Shown here: one piece after another, positions 44,301 to 52,824 of the stretch
Layout of the letters: the number at the start of each line of letters is the position of its first letter
How positions within the stretch are numbered: the first letter of the stretch is position 1
Assembly: GCF_030766725.1 (NCBI RefSeq)
Contig: NZ_JARQWR010000004.1
Span: 292,318 to 356,317, forward strand
From: Flavobacterium aerium
Lineage (GTDB): Bacteria > Bacteroidota > Bacteroidia > Flavobacteriales > Flavobacteriaceae
Direction of reading: 5' to 3'
Length of the DNA stretch: 64,000 nt
Program-made: the position numbers and the translations under genes
Notes under the pieces: generated by a model
What the model was told of the DNA's origin: nothing
Seen by the model: only the letters and a program-made list of their open reading frames with translations
Database searches by the model: none

Positions 44301-45344
44301 AACAAGTGGTGTTAATCCTAGTATATCAGATGATTTCGACCAACACATAGGGCTTGGTATTGAATTGGTATAGTTAGAAAAATCTTCTATTTCTGTTGGA
44401 GCAATTTGATTTATACAAAGAGTATTGAAAGAACCAATATTTTGCCATTCAGAAGATGTAGTAGTAGAGCACAGAACACGGACAAATACGGAATACGTTG
44501 TGGATGGGATTAAATTTGTAATTGTCTGTGTGTCGGTGATAACGGAGCCTGTGTCTACTAAGCCTGAGTTACCACTTTCTGCATTTCCGGAAGTACGAAT
44601 TTCATATTGATATCCATTTGTAGGGATTATGGAGGGTACCTGCCATGCTATTTTTGCGGAAGTTGTTGTTATGCCTGCAGTAGTTAAACCATTGGTTGAT
44701 AGACAAGCAGGAATTTCTACTTGAACAATATTGATGTTATCAAGGATTATAGAAGAACTACCTGCCCCCTTTTTTATGAAGAAGCGAATAAATAAATTGC
44801 CTGGAGTAGTGTTAAATGTAACTGTTTTAGTATTGCCACATGCGGCAATAGGAACGTGATTTGCAGAATCAACGGTATATATTGTTGTCCAAGGACCATT
44901 TGTGGAATAGGAATACTGTAGGTCTATTGTTCCAAAACTAACAGGACTAGCCTCAAATGGAAAAGCAGAATTAATAATTTTATAATCAAAACGCATAGTG
45001 ATATTTCCTCCTTCAGAGATTCCAACAGAAGGAGATGATATAGTTTTTATAGTATTTGGAGGTAAGGTAGTTGAAAAAGAGCCACTATTAGTTTGACATG
45101 CTATATCGGTAAGCCTATCACCGCCAATCCAGTCTGCATTCCCAGGAATGTCCCAATTTTGGGTATAATTGACTTGTGCTATAGAAATTGAACTGGGTAA
45201 AATAAAAAATAATAGTAATGCTAATGAATTTGATTTTAGATGACAAAGCCCTCTTTTAAGAGGGGTATTTGTAACGACTCTTTGCCCAAAGAAATTATAA
45301 TTTAATATGAAATTATAAACTTCTGTAATTGTAATTATTTTCAT
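41319..45344 (-). CDS. Large secreted adhesin-like protein with T9SS sorting domain
   Basis: 1341 aa. The signal peptide seems to lie at about residues 37-57 (LALLLFFILPSSISIAQ), after an unusual N-terminal extension; no later Met is available, so the true start may be a non-ATG codon. The body alternates jelly-roll domains of the cleaved-adhesin/MAM type (at about 60-210, 320-490, 585-750 and 840-1010) with fibronectin III domains (for example about 213-310, 495-580, 753-835 and 1025-1110). A Cys-containing domain near 1120-1250 recurs in the gene at 62903. The end is a type A T9SS signal (YYPNPVKDIL to SIKIIKQ). It is exported to the cell surface or medium. Confidence 0.88.
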   Translation of the reverse strand: MKIITITEVYNFILNYNFFGQRVVTNTPLKRGLCHLKSNSLALLLFFILPSSISIAQVNYTQNWDIPGNADWIGGDRLTDIACQTNSGSFSTTLPPNTIKTISSPSVGISEGGNITMRFDYKIINSAFPFEASPVSFGTIDLQYSYSTNGPWTTIYTVDSANHVPIAACGNTKTVTFNTTPGNLFIRFFIKKGAGSSSIILDNINIVQVEIPACLSTNGLTTAGITTTSAKIAWQVPSIIPTNGYQYEIRTSGNAESGNSGLVDTGSVITDTQTITNLIPSTTYSVFVRVLCSTTTSSEWQNIGSFNTLCINQIAPTEIEDFSNYTNSIPSPMCWSKSSDILGLTPLVLTGTTSQWKGGDYTNSTTNPDDRAAMVQLYGTNNDWLISPSIDLGNGSTEFMIEYTTAILPSITTMEEKFVKVIVSTDNGATWSIANVISTYDNTNIPTGGKHEMISLAGYTGVVKIGFYAYSISMTQNISFFIDNFKIDAVAPCIQPSLLKADNITATTTKLSWTSSGNLFDIEYGPSGFTQGNGALLEGVNNHFELNGINELDYDSNYSFYVRQDCGIDGKSMWSGPHNFTTGCTPILDLPWEEGFENIEPLGPDIFPFCWKKENGNWQTSNTSNYHTPRTGSNYLKKSDSTTNEYIHTPSFQLEAGTSYDFSFYAQSDGSTGWQVGLYSNTSQSNTTGFLLGEIYTPMGTGIISQQPYQKIKRIFVPTTSGVYTFTIQVYQPDESSWYIVFDDFKLEVTPSCLIPTTLTAENITSNSATLSWVGTGTSYTVEYGPIGFIPGTGVTQSNVTPPMNISGLDNTRSYSFHVKEECSLTDSSSYSEPITFMTLCGPEIAPTLVQTFDSYISNAPNPLCWSESKGTLQTIPTSLTIENGKWTNETFAGTFGNSNSARINLRSTSKDWFISNQIDLGDGSIPFQLKYDVALTTYLDSDYRMIEFGNHIVKVIISTDGGITWENANTIKTYDNSSLVSDTRQTETIALTGYTGIVKIGFYAETFNSSPDIYFYIDNFIIEKSTICTVPTAISSSAITHNSATISWAPAGVETSWEYVIQPISTGSSPMIGVSTSMSSVDITNLSVGTNYEVYLRSVCSETEVSDWSSALFFNTLQIGTGSTCENAIPIISSDLPYTTNDNTSNYGNHYSGVAGINCGISTNFLNGNNVVYAYTATNDGTINIELNPQESNVSLFVYGACNLIGNTCIAGAVNDTNSNPININGLSIEAGQTFYIMISSLTPPQSTAYTLTITGTLETETFNDENFSYYPNPVKDILNLSYSEKISTISIFNIMGQKVIQKTVNATQSQIDISSLKTGVFLVKVNSGNQTKSIKIIKQ

Positions 45345-45422
45345 AAAATTAGAGTAAATTAATTAATCTTAATATTCTTAATTTATGGGGGAGGAGTGTT
45401 TGATTTTTATGAAGTAATAAAA

Positions 45423-45447
45423 GAAGTTGCCGTTTTTTGACAACCTC
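45423..45447 (-). terminator. Terminator of the DUF4625 operon
   Basis: GAGGTTG / CAACTTC stem on the minus strand (one G-U pair), followed by TTTTATT. Confidence 0.55.
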
Positions 45448-45487
45448 TTTTATTTTCAATGATTTAAAAATTAGTTCACAATGAATA

Positions 45488-46009
45488 CTATGAATTTGTT
45501 TTATTGTGATCGTGATTATGGTCATGACCATGTCCGCCTTCACCAATAGCGATTTCAATAAACAATTTTTGTTCGTTACCGGCTTTATCAATACAGAAAA
45601 CACCAAGGTGATAATGACCCTCTTTAATTGGTTTACCATTTACAATGGTTGGTACAGCAATATGATGGTGGACCGATTTTGTTTTTAATCCGGCCTCAAT
45701 TTGCCATGATTGATTATGTGACCATGGATTTGTTGTTTCATCTGCAAGACCACGCCCATGAGTATGCCCATCTGAAGCATCATGAATATCGACTTTATAA
45801 GAAGCCAATTCTACATTATCCGTGAATACAGCGTCAAAATGGATATCAGAACCCGGTGCAATAACTTCATCATCTACAGGATCATTCAAGGTAATAGTTG
45901 GTTTCTCTGTATCTAAAATTACAGCAATAGCATCATCATCATTATTACATGATGTCATTAATAAAGAAGAAGTGATAGCGAATAGACTTAAAAATTTATG
46001 ATTTTTCAT
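45488..46009 (-). CDS. DUF4625 lipoprotein with His-rich tail
   Basis: 173 aa. The lipobox is Met-Thr-Ser-Cys at about residue 21, followed by an Asp/Asn-rich linker. The body matches DUF4625: PTITLNDPVDDEVIAPGSDI, HFDAVFTDNVELASYKVDIH and the end FCIDKAGNEQKLFIEIAI, an Ig-like beta sandwich. It is rich in His (DASDGHTHGRG, KSVHHHIAVP) and ends in GHGHDHNHDHN, so metal binding, for example zinc or copper, is likely. It is the last gene of a TonB-receptor operon; its start overlaps the preceding stop (ATGA). Confidence 0.85.
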   Translation of the reverse strand: MKNHKFLSLFAITSSLLMTSCNNDDDAIAVILDTEKPTITLNDPVDDEVIAPGSDIHFDAVFTDNVELASYKVDIHDASDGHTHGRGLADETTNPWSHNQSWQIEAGLKTKSVHHHIAVPTIVNGKPIKEGHYHLGVFCIDKAGNEQKLFIEIAIGEGGHGHDHNHDHNKTNS

Positions 46010-46389
46010 TTTTTATATTTTATAGATTTTACTTTTAATGTGTATTGATAATTTTGTAGAATCGATAAAATGGGAGGTCCGCGTTTATTTTGAAAATTAA
46101 AAAAACGCTCTATGATTATTTGATTAGTCACAGGAAAGGAACGTACTCTAAATACAGTTAGGACGACATTTTTTAGAACCAGAAAATCAAAAGACAGAAA
46201 AGGCGGTAATTTTAGAACAAAATCATGGCAACTATGATGCTTATGATTAGTCGATACCAATACAGTACTGCTTGATTTTTTTAAATTAAAATCATGCGGC
46301 ATCAAATAATGGAGACTACTGATTCCCTGAGGAATAATGAATCCAATGAGTAATATTAGGACGATATGTTGTCTAATACTTTTATGCAC
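46006..46389 (-). CDS. Small membrane protein with His-rich loop and RGPP end motif
   Basis: 127 aa. An N-terminal hydrophobic helix (about 8-25) is followed by a His/Cys loop (STNHKHHSCHDF), a second hydrophobic stretch and the motif KRGPPILSI near the end. It is a divergent relative of the small proteins at 48862 and 52363, but its loop lacks the Cys-x-x-Cys. The design recalls DUF2946 proteins, which lie beside metal-linked TonB receptors. It overlaps the receptor gene by 8 bases and DUF4625 by 4, so all three are translated together. Confidence 0.65.
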   Translation of the reverse strand: MHKSIRQHIVLILLIGFIIPQGISSLHYLMPHDFNLKKSSSTVLVSTNHKHHSCHDFVLKLPPFLSFDFLVLKNVVLTVFRVRSFPVTNQIIIERFFNFQNKRGPPILSILQNYQYTLKVKSIKYKK

Positions 46390-48775
46390 CTGTTTTTGTA
46401 TTGAATGGGATAATAATCATTAATTGAATGTTTCTGCCAATCTCAGGAATTTCGAGAGCTCTGTAGAAACTGATGTGATTATAGTATTTACGATTCAAGA
46501 GATTTGTAACTTGAAGATGAACTTTGGCGTTGAAATTATTTAATTTGATTGTGCTTTTAATTCCACCACCCCATATAGTATATCCAGCAGTGATAGCTTC
46601 ATTTTGAGCAATATTATTCTGCTCCAAACTGAATTTAGTATTCATATAAATTTCAGAATTATGGAACATCTTCCTTTTTTCGAAAAAAGAATAACCAATC
46701 TCAACATATCCATTGGCAGGAGGAGAGAAAGGCAAAGGGAAATTTTTGGATTTATCGGGTGAAATCTGACGATTATACAGATACTCCAAAACAACCTGTG
46801 TTTTAATTTTTTCAAAAAAGGTTTTTTGGAAATCAAATTCAATTCCAGATAAAAAAGCCTTCGTTTGTTTATACTGATAAATTTGGCCTGCATGAGGTAA
46901 AATAGAAAAAGTACCAGACGGATTTAGAAAAATATAATTGTCGAAATAGTATAGGTACGGACTTAAAGAGAAATACAAAGACTCTTTTGTATAGCTCAAT
47001 TTAGTATCAAAAACGAATCCTTTTTCGGGATTGAGATTTGCATTTCCTTGTTCATGTCTAAAAGAACCATGATGAATACCATTTGCACCCAACTCAATGG
47101 CAGTGGGAAGTCGGAAGCTAGTTCCTGTATTCAAAGAAAATCCCCATCGATTAGAGAACTGATAGGTGATGCCACCCATGATATTAAAATTAGTATATTC
47201 TTTATGTACAGTGGCACTTCTTTCAGCATAACGATTGGCTGTAGTACTTGTTTCATTATTTGAGATTAAATAGTTGTAGAGAATAGGGTCATAAAAACGT
47301 TTTATATCCATCTGACTATAATCAAATCGAGCGCCAATGGAATATTTTGTCTTTTCGGAATACTCATAATCGTGAGTGATGAAGAAACCATAATTTTTAC
47401 GATTGTACTCGGGTAATAAAAAATTAAACCCCTGAACCGTATTTTGCTGCCATTGCCCTTGTAGGCCAAAGGTTGTTTTATGTTTTTCGGAGAATTGGTT
47501 ACTATACTTTATCTGCGCATCATAAGTATTTAAGTTGAATTCCAATTCTAAATCAGGATTTGTTGCTGGTCGAGTCTGACCAGTATAATGAGTATGAAAT
47601 TCACTCCATTCTTGGCGTAGATTATTTTGATAACTGAATTGGAAATTCCATTCAGAGGTATCTAATAACCATCGGGTATGACTAGTAACTTTAAAATGAT
47701 TAACCCGTTGGTAAGGATAATCGATGTTTCGATCGTTCCCATCATCCTGAACTCTATACAAGGAGGGAATACCATGAGAACCGGGGAAAAAACCAGATTT
47801 TTGATATACAGTACTAAAGCTTAAAGTAGATTTTATAGCATCCGATAAATAACCAATTTGCCCGAACCAATTTAATTCTTTGCCCGCTGTATTTTTTAAT
47901 TTTCCATTATAAATGGGGATTTTTCGAGTTAAATAAAGAATTTGATCCGTAGGAACTCTATAATCAGCATATTCTGAAATTGTGTTTTTTAGTTTATAGA
48001 AAAAATGATTTTTGCGGTACTGTAAATTTAAAGATGAGGTAAGCCCTTTGTTAACGGTTTTCCCAAGAGTTGTCCATTCACCTACAAGAACGTTTTCTTC
48101 TGGAATACTTTCGTTTTTGATGTTAATTACACCGCCTATTGCATCACTTCCATATTCAATACTTCCTACGCCTTTAAGGATCTCTACATTTTCTACCGTT
48201 AGAGCATCCATCTCTAATCCATGATCAGCGCCCCATTGTTGACCTTCATGCTTTATTCCGTTTTCAGCTGCCACAACGCGGTTGAATCCTAACCCTCTAA
48301 TCATGGGTTTGGATGAACCTGCACCAATTTCCATAGCATTAATACCCGGTAGTTTTTCTAATGATTTAGAAAGTGAACCTGCAAATTGATCTTGAATGTA
48401 TTTCTGATTGACGGTTTCTTTATTTGTAATGCTTTTTTGTAGAACAGATGTTTTTATTAATACATCCTTCAAATTAGAAATGGCAATTTTTAATTTAATA
48501 TTTAAGAAAGTAGGATGGTGAAGAACAATCAATGTATCCTTAGTAATATATCCCACATGAGAAATTACAATGCGATGCTTCCCTGTTGGAATATTATTTA
48601 TGGAATACTCGCCCTGCTCGTTTGTGTGAACATTGAGAGAGTGAAATTGAATTTTACTACCCAATAAAGGAGTATTATATTCATCGGTAATTTTACCACG
48701 TACAGTGATTCCTTGAGAATAAGCGATTGTGTATCCTCCAATTATGAAGTATACCAAGGCAAATAAATAGCGCAT
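46382..48775 (-). CDS. TonB-dependent outer-membrane receptor (module 1)
   Basis: 797 aa with a signal peptide (about 1-20). A carboxypeptidase-like domain (22-110; VRGKITDEYNTPLLGSKIQF) is followed by the plug (about 115-225; GLGFNRVVAAENGIKHEGQQ, then GSIEYGSDAIGGVI) and a 22-strand barrel ending in an aromatic C-terminal stretch. The substrate is unknown; His-rich proteins encoded in the same operon suggest a metal or metal complex. It is a paralogue of the receptor at 49882, with identical length. The small His/Cys gene lies 86 bases upstream. Confidence 0.9.
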   Translation of the reverse strand: MRYLFALVYFIIGGYTIAYSQGITVRGKITDEYNTPLLGSKIQFHSLNVHTNEQGEYSINNIPTGKHRIVISHVGYITKDTLIVLHHPTFLNIKLKIAISNLKDVLIKTSVLQKSITNKETVNQKYIQDQFAGSLSKSLEKLPGINAMEIGAGSSKPMIRGLGFNRVVAAENGIKHEGQQWGADHGLEMDALTVENVEILKGVGSIEYGSDAIGGVINIKNESIPEENVLVGEWTTLGKTVNKGLTSSLNLQYRKNHFFYKLKNTISEYADYRVPTDQILYLTRKIPIYNGKLKNTAGKELNWFGQIGYLSDAIKSTLSFSTVYQKSGFFPGSHGIPSLYRVQDDGNDRNIDYPYQRVNHFKVTSHTRWLLDTSEWNFQFSYQNNLRQEWSEFHTHYTGQTRPATNPDLELEFNLNTYDAQIKYSNQFSEKHKTTFGLQGQWQQNTVQGFNFLLPEYNRKNYGFFITHDYEYSEKTKYSIGARFDYSQMDIKRFYDPILYNYLISNNETSTTANRYAERSATVHKEYTNFNIMGGITYQFSNRWGFSLNTGTSFRLPTAIELGANGIHHGSFRHEQGNANLNPEKGFVFDTKLSYTKESLYFSLSPYLYYFDNYIFLNPSGTFSILPHAGQIYQYKQTKAFLSGIEFDFQKTFFEKIKTQVVLEYLYNRQISPDKSKNFPLPFSPPANGYVEIGYSFFEKRKMFHNSEIYMNTKFSLEQNNIAQNEAITAGYTIWGGGIKSTIKLNNFNAKVHLQVTNLLNRKYYNHISFYRALEIPEIGRNIQLMIIIPFNTKTGA

Positions 48776-48861
48776 GATTAATCTAATCTAAATGATAATA
48801 ATAAGACCAAGTATCACGATTGCGATAAAGTCAGAGAGTAATTGGCAGAGCCAAAAAAGTA

Positions 48862-49215
48862 TTAACAAATAGAAATAGGAGGTCCTCGATGCGAAAATAA
48901 ACTGCCCGAAAAGAAAACAGTTGATTCATTGGTTTTAAAGCAGTAATGTATTGCTTTAAAGAGTGTAGTAGTTTGAATGGAAAAATGATCAGGAGTAATC
49001 ATTGGGCTTAATGTAAAAGCACAAATCGTACACTGATGGTGTTTTCCTTTAAAGTTTAAATATTGTAATTGATCATTATGATGAACAACAACGGTAGTAT
49101 CATCTTGAAGATATTCTTCCCATAAATGTTCTGTTGTATGAATAGACTGGAAGAGTATTGTAAACAATACTGCCAGCATCAAACAGAAATTTAATATAGA
49201 GAAAGTTTTCTTCAT
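48862..49215 (-). CDS. Small HxCxxC membrane protein with RGPP C-terminus (module 1)
   Basis: 117 aa. The first helix (about 7-25) is a signal or anchor. SIHTTEHLWEEY and then KHHQCTICAF give His residues and a Cys-x-x-Cys, and the protein ends SHRGPPISIC. This plan (helix, His/Cys loop, weak second helix, R-G-P-P) is that of DUF2946-like proteins. Close similarity to the protein at 52363 shows they are duplicates. It precedes the TonB receptor gene by 86 bases and is the first gene of its operon. A role in metal handling is inferred from motif and context. Confidence 0.72.
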   Translation of the reverse strand: MKKTFSILNFCLMLAVLFTILFQSIHTTEHLWEEYLQDDTTVVVHHNDQLQYLNFKGKHHQCTICAFTLSPMITPDHFSIQTTTLFKAIHYCFKTNESTVFFSGSLFSHRGPPISIC

Positions 49216-49235
49216 TAAGCTTAAACTAGGATTTT

Positions 49236-49277
49236 ATAAAACTTAAAGACTGTTTCTATAACAGTCTTTAAGTTTGA
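49236..49277 (-). terminator. Terminator of TonB module 2
   Basis: AAACTTAAAGACTGTT / AACAGTCTTTAAGTTT, a 16-bp stem with a short loop, between the two modules. The tail for the minus strand is TTTAT. Confidence 0.8.
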
Positions 49278-49287
49278 ATGATTATAA

Positions 49288-49860
49288 TTATTGAACAGAT
49301 ACTGGAAATGTAGCTTCAACATCAGTTTCCCCTGCAGCATTTGTAATGTCTCCATTAGGAACATTTGCACCGCTTTTATTAGGTTGATGTCTAAGTGTAA
49401 TCGTTAATGTTCCGGTGAAAGGAGTTGCTCCAGCAATAAATTTGAAGGCCAAACCAATTGGTTTTCCATTTGCATCGGCATCACTATAACTGAAAGCGCC
49501 TAAGCTTGTTGAGGATTGGAAAAAGAACTGATGATCTACACCTTCTTGTGTGATTTCAGTAGTAATATTATCAACAGGATTCGCTAATTCATTTAATAAG
49601 GTAAGGTTCCCGTTATATGTTTTTCCTGCAATAAAACTTCCAGATACAGTAACAACAGGAGCATTTGGACCATCACCATCTAAATCCTGAGTTTTTAATG
49701 TAATAGCTGTTCCACCACCTTCTGGTGTGAATACTGCCGTAAGTGTTGAGATTACTTCTTCCTCATTTACTGGCGGGGCAGGAGTATCATCACTATTGCT
49801 GCATGATGCAAATAATACTACGGCTAATAGACTGGTAGATAATAGCTTGAATTTTTTCAT
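49288..49860 (-). CDS. Lipoprotein of TonB module 2
   Basis: 190 aa. The lipobox is Leu-Phe-Ala-Ser-Cys at about residue 20, followed by an Asp/Pro linker. The body (STLTAVFTPEGGGTAITLKT, then TYNGNLTLLNE and FTGTLTITLRHQPNKSG) is all beta. Similar proteins in Flavobacteriia are often labelled type 1 periplasmic-binding-fold, but nothing of that fold is visible. It follows the TonB receptor by 21 bases and occupies the place that DUF4625 has in module 1. It may capture the same ligand at the surface. Confidence 0.8.
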   Translation of the reverse strand: MKKFKLLSTSLLAVVLFASCSNSDDTPAPPVNEEEVISTLTAVFTPEGGGTAITLKTQDLDGDGPNAPVVTVSGSFIAGKTYNGNLTLLNELANPVDNITTEITQEGVDHQFFFQSSTSLGAFSYSDADANGKPIGLAFKFIAGATPFTGTLTITLRHQPNKSGANVPNGDITNAAGETDVEATFPVSVQ

Positions 49861-49881
49861 AATAAGAGATGTTGTAATTTG

Positions 49882-52275
49882 TTAGTAATTAAATTTTAGT
49901 TGAATAGAAAAATTTCGACCGATTTCATCCGCATAGAAACGCTGACGGTTTAAGTAATCGCGATAGTTTGTATTAAAAATATTTTGGATGTTGAATCCAA
50001 CGGTAATTTTGGAAGCCGTTAAAGCATTGAAGCTTACTTCCGAATTAAAATGGAATAAGGAATATCCTTTTGGTGGCTTACTGATATTTACCAGAGTACT
50101 AACAGCTGATCCATTTACGATTACATCGGCGTAGAAATCATTGTTAGGGTAACGTTGTTGGGTAAATACGTTTTCGTTTTTTAGACTTAACATTAGATGA
50201 TGCCAATTTTTATTTTTATACGAAATGGTATTTACCCAATTCAAAGGAGGCATATCAATTAAAGGTCTGTTTTTATCAAGATCTTTTCCATAAACATAGG
50301 AAACAGCCATACTTTGACTGAATTTATCACTGTAGTTCCAAGTGGTATTCACATCAATACCAAATAAACGAGCATCAACCTGGCTATATTCCCATACAGG
50401 AAATGCACCACGATTAGTGTATTCAAGCCCTGTAGGTTGAATAATCATAAAATCATTGATGAAGTTGATATAAGGATTAATATCAAACGTAAATCGATCC
50501 GACCTGTGCGAAAGCGTAGTCGATAACTTTAGGGCTTTTTCCTTTTTCAAACGTAAGTCCCCCAATTCGATAATTCCTAAAGAATGATGTAGTCCGTCAC
50601 TGAAAAGTTCGGATGGATTTGGACTTCTGTTCGCTAAACTTACATTGGTATATAAGCTTAATCCAGTATTGATTTGGTATTTTGCTCCTAAGGTACCAGA
50701 GAAATTATGGTAGGTAAACTCAGGTTTTGTTAACCATTGTGAATCAAAATCACCAACAATGATTGAGGAAAAATCCTGACTGTAACCGCGTTCATTCCAT
50801 CTGGATTTCAGGTAATATTTAGTGGCATTAATTTTACTGTAATCATAACGTAGGCCAGCTTCTAAGGTTAGGTTATCATTCGCTTTATAGGTACTAATTC
50901 CATAAACACCAAAATCATATTTATCATAATTGGGTATTAATGGACGGACATTTGTTCCGGGGTTGGCAAAGTTTTTTTGGTACGAACCACTTGTTCCAAA
51001 TTTGAAAATATAATTTCCTTTTTCTTCTGTCACAAAATCAAGATTTACAGCATGCGTGGTTAACGTTAAATCTAAAGCTGCGTTATCTCTATTCTGCCCA
51101 CGACGAATATCATATTCTAAACGCTCATTACGTTGAAAAGCATATTGAACATTCAGCTTACCAAATCCTGAAAAGTTTTTGTAGAAATTTATTTTGGCTA
51201 AATGATGCTGTACTTCTTGTTTTGGATAACCAATATTGTATGTTCTATCCGCAATGAATTGTGGTTGTTGGCTATTTATAGCCCGTACTAAATCACTAAT
51301 GTTTCCAATGTGAGAAGCGCGAAGAATGCCAATTTCACTGTTGGTATAACTATAATTTGCAGAAAATCCATAATCAGTTCCTTTGTATCCAAAGCTACCT
51401 GAGAAATTTTTTGCACGATTTCCGGTATTAGAAAGCACATAATCAGGAGCACTCACATCACCTAAGTATTTGAAAGTCCCCAATACATTCCAATTCCATC
51501 CCGATTGATAACTTTTGGTTAGGCTAGAGCTAATACTTCCTCCACGACCATTTGATGATCCATTAAGGATTGTCTTTCCATATATAGTGTCCATTACAGG
51601 GATGTGCTGAGGTTCGATAACAACTGTTCCACCAACGGCATCTCCACCGTATTGTAGCCCGGCAGCACCTTTTATAACCGTAATCTCGCCTGCAGCATTT
51701 ACATCAAAATTTGGAGCATGTTCTGCTCCCCACTGTTGATCTTCTAAACGAACATTATTGTTAATGATTAAAACACGACTACTGTGTAATCCATTAATTA
51801 CAGGTTTCACAACAGAACTCCCTGTTTTTAAAGCTGAAACTCCACTTACTTCCTTCAGTAAATCCCCCAATGATGCACCCGAATACTGCTCAATCGTTTC
51901 TGTTTTTAGCTTTGGAGCAGTAGTAGTAGTTGTAGATCGAATTACCTGATCTTTAATGGTTACTTCTGCCAATTGTGCTCTATCGAGTACTAAGCTAATG
52001 TTTAGAACTGTATTTCCTTGAATAGTAACAAGAGTATCAATTGTTTTATAACCCACATAGGAGAATTCTACCTTCTGTGGACCAGAAGATAAATTGTTTA
52101 AAGTATAGAAACCCTCCGAATTACTATTGACATAGATGGCATTACTATGTATATGACCACCTACTAGGGGTTTGTTGTTTTCATCTGTAATTCGACCGGT
52201 TAGGGTACCATTTTGGGAATAAAGCATTGATGTTCCACCCAAAAAGAAATAGAAAAACACTAATAAATATCGCAT
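49882..52275 (-). CDS. TonB-dependent outer-membrane receptor (module 2)
   Basis: 797 aa with a signal peptide (about 1-20). It has the same domain order as the receptor of module 1: carboxypeptidase-like domain (GRITDENNKPLVGGHIHSNA), plug (KPVINGLHSSRVLIINNNVR, then LQYGGDAVGGTVVIE) and a barrel ending NFSIQLKFNY. Its sequence resembles that of module 1 clearly in the first 200 residues. Ligand unknown. Operon: small HxCxxC gene, this receptor, lipoprotein. Confidence 0.9.
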   Translation of the reverse strand: MRYLLVFFYFFLGGTSMLYSQNGTLTGRITDENNKPLVGGHIHSNAIYVNSNSEGFYTLNNLSSGPQKVEFSYVGYKTIDTLVTIQGNTVLNISLVLDRAQLAEVTIKDQVIRSTTTTTAPKLKTETIEQYSGASLGDLLKEVSGVSALKTGSSVVKPVINGLHSSRVLIINNNVRLEDQQWGAEHAPNFDVNAAGEITVIKGAAGLQYGGDAVGGTVVIEPQHIPVMDTIYGKTILNGSSNGRGGSISSSLTKSYQSGWNWNVLGTFKYLGDVSAPDYVLSNTGNRAKNFSGSFGYKGTDYGFSANYSYTNSEIGILRASHIGNISDLVRAINSQQPQFIADRTYNIGYPKQEVQHHLAKINFYKNFSGFGKLNVQYAFQRNERLEYDIRRGQNRDNAALDLTLTTHAVNLDFVTEEKGNYIFKFGTSGSYQKNFANPGTNVRPLIPNYDKYDFGVYGISTYKANDNLTLEAGLRYDYSKINATKYYLKSRWNERGYSQDFSSIIVGDFDSQWLTKPEFTYHNFSGTLGAKYQINTGLSLYTNVSLANRSPNPSELFSDGLHHSLGIIELGDLRLKKEKALKLSTTLSHRSDRFTFDINPYINFINDFMIIQPTGLEYTNRGAFPVWEYSQVDARLFGIDVNTTWNYSDKFSQSMAVSYVYGKDLDKNRPLIDMPPLNWVNTISYKNKNWHHLMLSLKNENVFTQQRYPNNDFYADVIVNGSAVSTLVNISKPPKGYSLFHFNSEVSFNALTASKITVGFNIQNIFNTNYRDYLNRQRFYADEIGRNFSIQLKFNY

Positions 52276-52362
52276 GATAATTTAAAATCTAAATGATAAT
52301 AAATAGAGCTTATTACTCGATAAGAGAATAAGTCCGAAAGTATAGCTGAGCTATTGTATTTA

Positions 52363-52725
52363 TTAACAGATAGTTGTGGGAGGTGCTCTTAAAGCAAATA
52401 AACTTCCTGCAAAGCTGTTTGCAACCGTTGCAGTAGTTGTGAAACTATAATGTATAGCTTCAAAAGTAGAATGAGATTTAAATGTAAAAATTTCAGGAAG
52501 AATCGTAGCGCTTAATGTATATTCACAAATAGAACAAGTGTGTTTTTTTACAGTAAGGTTCTGAAAATGGGTGCTATCGTCTTCTGGTGAATGATGCGAT
52601 ACAGCAGTAGCGGAATCAGTAAAATACTCATCAAATAAGTGCTCAGAGGTATGCACAGATTGAAACAGCATTGTAAACAATACTGCCAACATCATACAAG
52701 CATTTATGATTTGAGCTCTTTTCAT
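52363..52725 (-). CDS. Small HxCxxC membrane protein with RAPP C-terminus (module 2)
   Basis: 120 aa. N-terminal helix (about 8-25), then SVHTSEHLFDEY, a His/Asp loop (SHHSPEDDSTHF) and KKHTCSICEY. The end is ALRAPPTTIC. It aligns over its length with the protein at 48862, including the first 30 residues. It is the first gene of its operon, 87 bases before the receptor gene. The gap contains AATCTAAATGATAATA, also present at the same place in module 1, so the leader was duplicated too. Confidence 0.72.
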   Translation of the reverse strand: MKRAQIINACMMLAVLFTMLFQSVHTSEHLFDEYFTDSATAVSHHSPEDDSTHFQNLTVKKHTCSICEYTLSATILPEIFTFKSHSTFEAIHYSFTTTATVANSFAGSLFALRAPPTTIC

Positions 52726-52749
52726 TGCCTACAAAAATATAAAACGAAA

Positions 52750-52806
52750 AAAGAAAACCACCTCTTTTTAACAAAATTTCAATAATCGTGTAAAAAGAAG
52801 TGGTTG
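52750..52806 (-). terminator. Terminator of asd
   Basis: On the minus strand AACCACTTCTTTTTAC pairs with GTTAAAAAGAGGTGGTT (one G-U and a bulge), followed by TTCTTTTTT. Confidence 0.75.
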
Positions 52807-52824
52807 ATTGTATGTGTAATAGCC

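Noticed and set aside
45349..45639. Minus-strand open frame before the large adhesin gene
   Set aside because: It overlaps the DUF4625 3' end in another frame and crosses a terminator hairpin; it is a shadow.
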